In this document: one piece after another, positions 58,746-64,000 of the stretch
How positions within the stretch are numbered: position 1 is the stretch's first letter
Layout: each line of letters opens with the position of its first letter
NCBI GenBank assembly: GCA_015680685.1
Contig: MNCI01012718.1
Location: 1,177,883 to 1,241,882, forward strand
DNA: 64,000 nt
Reading direction: 5' to 3'
Origin: Gnetum montanum
Taxonomy: Eukaryota > Streptophyta > Gnetopsida > Gnetales > Gnetaceae
The notes under the pieces: model-generated
Database searches by the model: none
What the model saw: the letters and a program-made list of their open reading frames with translations, nothing else
Told to the model about the DNA's origin: nothing
Program-made: the position numbers and the translations under genes

Positions 58746-60158
58746 TGTTGAGGCCAACCTCACCCATGCTAGGCATAGGGCCTTGATTAACTGTTGATAT
58801 AAATTAGAAGACAAATTTTAAAATTAAAAATAAAATGTAAACTTAAGGTGGAAAGGTGGCCAGCAATTAGGGTTAGGTTTCTCCTTTCTTTTCTTCCTCC
58901 GTCGCTATAAAAAGGAGGAGGGAGAGATTTTCTTGGAGGAGGCTTCTCTGGCCGAGAGATCGGGCCCTGCTCAGATAACAGTTTCGGTCCTGTCCTGGGT
59001 TGCAGGTTTCAGGGTTCTGTTCTGTTCGCCTGACACCCGCGTTGATTTGTTCGCCTGGTGTCCGCAGCCCTGGCCGCCCGCGAAACTGCGACGTCTCTTT
59101 GTCTTCCGCTCCGCGCCATCTGTTCGTCTACCGCCACGCAACGCCATCTCTTCCGACGTCGCCTGCGCAGCCATCCGTTCTCACACCCGCCGCTACTGTT
59201 TTCTCACACCCGCCGCCGCTGTTTTTCTTCGCCTGCCGCTGTACATCCTTCTCTGCCCCAGCCACACGCGAAATAGCAACCTCTCTCTGTTCTCCCACCC
59301 GCAGTATCCTATTTTTCGCCACCACCTTGGTCCGCTGCCCGCTGCTCCCGCTGCCTGCCTCGTGGATCGCTGCTCCTGCCGTGCTGCCTCCTCTGCTACC
59401 ACACTGCGCTGCTGTTTCTCCTACACCGTGCTGCTGATTTTGCCGTCGCCGCACTGCTGCGCTGCTGTCCTGTGCTGCCACGTTGCTTCGTCTTCTGCAG
59501 CCGCTGTTTGCTGCCTCCCGCGTCTGTTTGCCGCCTCCCACGTTGCTCGTCGCTCCTGTTGCACCGTCCGCTACCGACGCGCTATTGTTCCCGCCGCTGC
59601 TGCTGTCTTCTCCCGCCGCCGCTACTTTTTCCGCTGCTGTTTCTATTTGCCGCCACCCTCTGTGCTTCCGCTGACTGCCACGCGCCTCCTGCACAGAACG
59701 CAACTGTTCCTGCCGCTGCTGCTGTTCTTTCTGTCTCACAGTCTTCTTCCCACGACTGCACACAGACCCGGCCTAGCTGCAACACGCAGACCTTGCCCCG
59801 CCGCTAAGCCCAGGACGACTTCTGCCTCGCGCTGGATCCCGGTCCTCATTCGCAACTGCTTCAGCAACAGCGGGACATATGAAATTTGACTTTTGAATTA
59901 TTTATCATTTTATAAATTGCATAAACTATTTTAAGTTCCCAAAATATTAAATTAAATTGAAGTACTTAAATATTAAATTAAATCTAAGCTTTTATTTTAT
60001 TTTGTTTAAAATATTATTATTATTGTTTGTCACATAGCCCTCTCCAGCTGAGACTATTCCCTGGTTTCCGTACCCATACGGGAGGCGCCCTAGGCAATAG
60101 TCTCCTAAAACGAGTTTTCACAAGTGTTGGCGGCGTGTCCAAAATTTACGCATCAACA
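58746..60158 (+). repeat. 3' LTR of V2
   Basis: The 1413 bp LTR runs from TGTTGAGGCC to CATCAACA. Telo-box-like ATTAGGGTTAGGTTT is at 58866-58880 and CTATAAAAAG at 58905-58914. Downstream of the promoter lies the GC-rich segment (about 58940-59860), open in several frames on both strands. The (TTA)n run and terminal block with the stem-loop (60050-60104) follow. Confidence 0.9.
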
Positions 60159-61440
60159 ACAACATTTAGGACCAAAGCAACCCAATGGTTCTTAATGCTT
60201 CCTGATGCCTCTATTGACACATGGCAAGAATTCAAAAACAAGTTCTTGAATTAATTTGACAAATTTACAAGCCCTGCTATCGCATAAAGCAACTTTACTA
60301 GCTTAAGAAAGCTACTCGGGGAAAATGTTAGGGATTATAACCTTAGATTCCTTCATCAACTTGCCTATGTGCCAAATGAGATGCGACCACAACCAGATGG
60401 TATTCTCAACTTCTATCTCTCTACCATCGATCCATTTTTCGCTTATGCCATTAAATCTGATTCCAACATAATCGAAATACAAAGTGCAATGTCAAAAGCT
60501 GTGGAATTAGAGCAAATAACCCTTCTGAACAGCATCCAAACCCAATTTGGGATGATGAGTGTTAGTAACCCTATGCAATCAAACCCACTCCTACCAACTT
60601 TTTAAACATCTAATATCATACCTCAAGCTGTCTCTCCCTTTCAATCAACTCAACCTTTAAGTAATTACTCACAAGGCCCCATGTCCTCTTCATTCTTACC
60701 ATCCAACACTAGTTTGAATGATGACCAATCAAAAGCCTTGATTCAATCCATTATCAACCCAAGCGGGACATCAAATTCTGTTGAACCACCAACCCAAACT
60801 CAAAATCAGATGACCCAAATACTCACTTCACTACAAAAACTATCCAATGAAGTGGTTGAGCTAAAGAGAAACAATAACAAAAGCCCTACACAACCGGAAA
60901 AACCAAGTGCATCAATCAACGATGATTACTATCATCTTCATAATACGAGGTAACATTCTGAAAAGACTTGTTCTCAATTCATGGCATTGTATGGTGACAA
61001 TACCCAAGGGCAACAAAATGGGAAAACCCTTATCATGGCCCCCCCTGTACCTCGTGAGACAGAAAATGAAGAGGTTTCCTCATTAGAACAAGTTATGGTA
61101 GGCGACCCTAACCCACCCAACACTCGCTACCGCAAAATCAGTGACATTATGAATACTACACAATAACAAACTAGGAACAATTTCTATACACCTCCAAACA
61201 AAAGAGTTCCTATTCAAAATAATGCAAACAATCAATCCGGGTCATCCCAAGTAATTGCCCCACAACAACCAAACCCCCCATCTGTACTTAGGAGAGTCCC
61301 ATCTCAACAAGAAGCCAAAGATGAACATAAGAATTATGATTTGGTTGAGGACTTAAAAAGAGTTAAAGCTAACATTTCGATGTATGACCTCCTACACTTT
61401 AACGAAATGAAAGAAGTGATTCGGGATATGGTTCATATAC
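60159..61440 (+). pseudogene. gag: Main part of V1 gag
   Basis: Gag resumes within the capsid core (TTFRTKATQWFLMLPDASID, 60163 on), continues YVPNEMRPQPDGILNFYLST and reaches the knuckle region at 60920-60985. There the C-X2-H-X4-H-X4-C motif has lost the first Cys (Tyr) and contains a TAA. Stops at about 60252, 60285, 60604, 60951 and 61164. The last segment runs into protease in one frame from 61341. Confidence 0.85.
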
Positions 61441-62060
61441 CCATAGCCCAAAGAGAAAAATCCCCAATTCTCGAAAGGCAAGTTCACTTTGCAGAAAGTC
61501 CTAACACGTTATCAATACAAAATGTGAATAATTCCATGTCTAGCAAAAAGGATCATCTGCCTTTCCTAACCACTTTGATTATTTTAGGAAAGAATGTCCA
61601 TAACTGTTTAATGGATTCAGGTGCAACTGTTAGTGTTATGCCTCTTGACATTTGTAACACCTTAGGAGCACAAATGATACCACAAACTAAAAGTGTGATG
61701 CAACTTGATGGATCTAGCGTACCTATAGTAGGGTTATTAAAAGGAGCAAAAGTACAACTTAAGTGATACCCTACATTTACATGTTATACGGATATCCTAG
61801 TAGTGGATATGACGTCCACATATGGTGTGCTCTTGTCTAGAACTTTTGGAGCTAAGTTTGGGGGCTTCTTTAGGTCAGATTTCTCGGAATTATTGATCCC
61901 AGTTAAAGGAAAATTTGAATATATGATTATACCTAGGGAACCCTTTTATAAGCAAGTGGTAACAACTTTTGATCAACAAACTACGTCTCAAGGAAATCAA
62001 AACAACAATCATTTCGTTGGAGTGGTCGAACTAGGACTTGGCGAAATATTCCTTAAATGA
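61441..62060 (+). pseudogene. Aspartic protease of V1
   Basis: NCLMDSGATVSVMPLDIC (DSG motif, about 61601-61650) lies in an open stretch to 61766, where a TGA stands for CAA (T1) or AAA (V2). The same frame continues 61803-62060 with LLSRTFGAKFGGFFRSDF. A frame change near 62040-62060 leads into the following pol frame. Confidence 0.87.
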
Positions 62061-62730
62061 TGATATAGATGAGGCTACATACATAAATCCTTTTGCATAC
62101 ACATGTTCCACTCAATACTATCAAGCTTTTAGAGAATATGAGAAGGTGTATGAAGATATTTTGCCATATCACCAACATGATGGAAAAACCTTTCTTTTCG
62201 GTGACCCACCACCACTAGGAAATGATACAGACATAAGTGAGATTTTAACTAATGAAATATTAGAAGATGAACCAAAATTTGATGATGATCACTGTTACCT
62301 TGATCAAAGGGCCAATTTTTCAGATTTTACAAACTTGAATACTTGGATATTAAGAGTGGATGGTGCTTCTTCCAAGAAAGGATGTGGAGCTGGAATAATG
62401 CTTATACCTCCTGGTGAAGCTCCTATTCTTAAAGCTATTAATTTCACTCAACCAATGACCAACAATATGGTCGAGTATGAAGCACTAATTCATGGGATCA
62501 AATTAGCTAAACACTATGATTTGTCCAAACTTAAAATCTATAGTGACTCCCAACTGATAGTGAACCAAGCTAATGGTCTCTTTGACGATAAAGACATCAC
62601 CATGAAAGCATACAAAGCTTACGTTCTTGAACTTATTAAAGAATTTGAATGTGTAACCATTGAACATGTGCCTAGGGAAGAAAATTATATTCCTAATGCA
62701 CTAGCCCAGATGGCTACCACTTTGGATGTC
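62061..62730 (+). pseudogene. pol: Archaeal-like (second) RNase H of V1, placed before RT
   Basis: Numbered from 62038: a linker with GDPPPLG (residues 55-61), then WILRVDGASSKKGCGAGIML (Asp108), MVEYEALIHGIKLA (Glu148), IYSDSQLIVNQANG (Asp170) and HVPREENYIPNALAQMA (Asn220). This is the archaeal-like RNase H of Tat elements, which is thought to add to or replace the Ty3-type RNase H. The fourth acidic residue, Asp in ADALA-type motifs, is Asn (AAT). The domain sits between protease and RT, whereas the arrangement I know for Tat is after the Ty3-type RNase H. The frame is open throughout. Confidence 0.9.
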
Positions 62731-64000
62731 CCTTTTAAGCATAATGCTTGGGATTCAGAAATCATTATCGAAAAGGTGAAGTTTTATTCTATCCCTGATA
62801 ATATCTCTTCTTTTCAAGTGTTTGTTGATGATGACCATATTTGTAAATTCCTATTTTCTGAAGGAGAATTTAATGATCAAGGAGATACATCCAAGGATGT
62901 TGTGTTCTTAAATAAGATATCTCCTGAAATTGCAGTTAGAGAAGCTTTATTTGATGATCTATACACCAAGGCCCCAGATTTATCTAAAAACACTGATTGG
63001 CAAACATTAGCTCAAACTGAAACAATTCAAGTTCAAAAGGGAGGAAAACAATACCCTGTTAAAATAGGAGCCTGTCTACATCCAGATGAAAGACAAAGCT
63101 TTGTTGACCTATTACATGAATTTAATGATATTCTAGCTTGGACTTACAAAGACCTTAGGACTTTCAATCCACTAGTGATGACACATAGGTCAGAAACAAA
63201 ACCATTCAGGCAAAAGCTTAGACCTATGAATCCAAAGATTGAAATCCTTATGAAAGCAGAAATTGATAAACTCCTAGAATCCAAAATAATTTATCCAGTA
63301 AGACATTCCTGTTGGATCTCAAACTTAGTACCCGTTAGGAAACGAACTGGTGAGTTAAGGTTATGCATTGATTTTCGTAACCTTAATACTTCTTGCATCA
63401 AGGATAATTATCCACTGCCTCTTATGGAGGAGTTATTGTAAATTGTGAATGGTGCTCAAATGTATTCCTTTTTGGATGGGTATTCAGGATATAACCAAAT
63501 TTTAGTGAATAAGAAGGACCAATATAAGACAGCTTTTACAACAAAGTGGGGAACCTTTCAATTCGCTAAAATGCCATTTGGCCTTATAAATGCTGGCTCT
63601 ACCTTCCAAAGAGCTATGGACAAAACTTTTGAGGGGCTAATTAGAAAGTGTATTATTATCTACCTTGACGACTTAACTGTTTTCTCTAAAGATAGAGGTA
63701 TGCACCTTAGAGACCTTAGAAATGTTTTTATGAGATGTAGACAATTTGGCATCACCTTGAATGCAAAGAAATCCATCTTTGGTGTTCAAAGTGGTAAATT
63801 TCTAGGTCATATAGTGACCAAAGAGGGGATTGCGATTGATCCTGAGCGAGTAAATGCAATTTTAGAAGTACCTTACCCTTTATCCAAGACTAATCTAAGG
63901 GCTTTCTTTGGTAAGATTAATTTTGTTAGACGATTTATCCCAATTTATGCTGAATTAGTTAGACCATTGAATGACATGCTTAAGAAAGATAGTAATATGC
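62731..64000 (+). pseudogene. pol: Reverse transcriptase of V1 (runs off the window)
   Basis: In the same frame as the RNase H: PVKIGACLHPDERQSFVDLL, HEFNDILAWTY, RQKLRPMNPKI and ELRLCIDFRNLNTS form the N-terminal and fingers region. A TAA at 63439-63441 (Q in other RTs) interrupts it. Beyond it the frame continues YSFLDGYSGYNQILV, KMPFGLINAGSTFQR, the catalytic YLDD at 63661-63672, FLGHIVTKEGI and the start of the connection at 64000. Both catalytic Asp are intact. One nonsense change is the only visible lesion in this domain. Confidence 0.93.

Larger units (their letters stand above)
52957..60158 (+). mobile_element. V2: internally deleted Tat-type retrotransposon with truncated 5' LTR
   Basis: The partial 5' LTR (52957-54200), primer site (54206-54223), gag, protease, integrase tail, 3' non-coding region, polypurine tract and complete 3' LTR (58746-60158) are all present. 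Its internal region is nearly the same as T1's, including the same pol deletion, but its LTRs are of another type with a GC-rich middle. About 190 bp at the start of the 5' LTR were lost at the W junction. Confidence 0.9.
49547..64000 (+). mobile_element. V1: Tat-type retrotransposon, most complete pol, runs off the right edge
   Basis: The 5' LTR (49547-51464), primer site, leader and first codons of gag (to 51959) are followed by a nested composite (51960-60158). Then come the rest of gag, protease, archaeal-like RNase H and RT up to the end of the window. It is inserted in an LRR gene. It keeps the longest open pol segment in the window (62038-63441 plus the same frame to 64000 after one stop). 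Its RNase H H, integrase and 3' LTR are outside the window. Confidence 0.92.

Overview
The window is nuclear DNA of a land plant with a repeat-rich genome. About 90% of it is LTR retrotransposon, stacked insertion within insertion. Two plant Ty3/gypsy lineages account for nearly all of it: Athila-type elements (primer sites matching the 3' end of tRNA-Asp, FMDDF-type reverse transcriptase, large LTR-flanked units) and Tat-type elements (C-X2-H-X4-H-X4-C gag knuckle, archaeal-like second RNase H). The only host-type sequence is a gag-like knuckle fragment near 8.1 kb and a 5.6 kb island (43.9-49.5 kb). That island holds two truncated leucine-rich-repeat receptor N-termini and the last exons of a NEMF/Rqc2-like gene. 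The LRR and NEMF fragments and the element lineages point to a seed plant with large, slowly purged repeats; a gymnosperm would fit, but the sequence does not prove it.

Layout. (A) 1-7469: a minus-strand Athila element whose 3' end lies outside the window. (B) 8740-36560: a minus-strand Athila element split into four pieces by later plus-strand insertions, namely D (10872-17835, Athila, duplication TCCAT), X (18535-19658, Tat LTR plus primer site only) and C (20963-34145, Athila, duplication ATCCC). (T1) 36727-43938: a complete but internally deleted Tat element with duplication CTATG. 43944-49546: gene island. (V1) 49547 to beyond 64000: a Tat element that cuts the second LRR gene. Its gag is interrupted at 51960-60158 by a composite of a Tat LTR (W, 51960-52956) fused to a second internally deleted Tat element (V2, 52957-60158).

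The order of insertion follows from nesting: B is older than C, D and X, and V1 is older than W and V2. Every coding region is decayed. Stops that can be compared between copies are mostly CAA/CAG/CGA to stop changes, as expected of methylated, silenced elements. None of the elements looks able to move by itself, although V1 keeps long open stretches of pol.

The most unusual content is: (1) an extra open region of about 950 codons with coiled-coil character between pol and the 3' LTR of C, preceded by its own TATA-type promoter and a probable intron; (2) a Tat polyprotein in V1 with the archaeal-like RNase H in front of the reverse transcriptase; (3) two Tat copies (T1, V2) with the same internal deletion and a rejoined reading frame but different LTR types, implying a trans-mobilised family; (4) Tat LTRs built as constant ends, a constant telo-box/TATA core and interchangeable middles, ending in a conserved nested stem-loop; (5) two 'LTR + primer site' stubs (X, W) that both stop just past the primer site, as plus-strand strong-stop DNA would.
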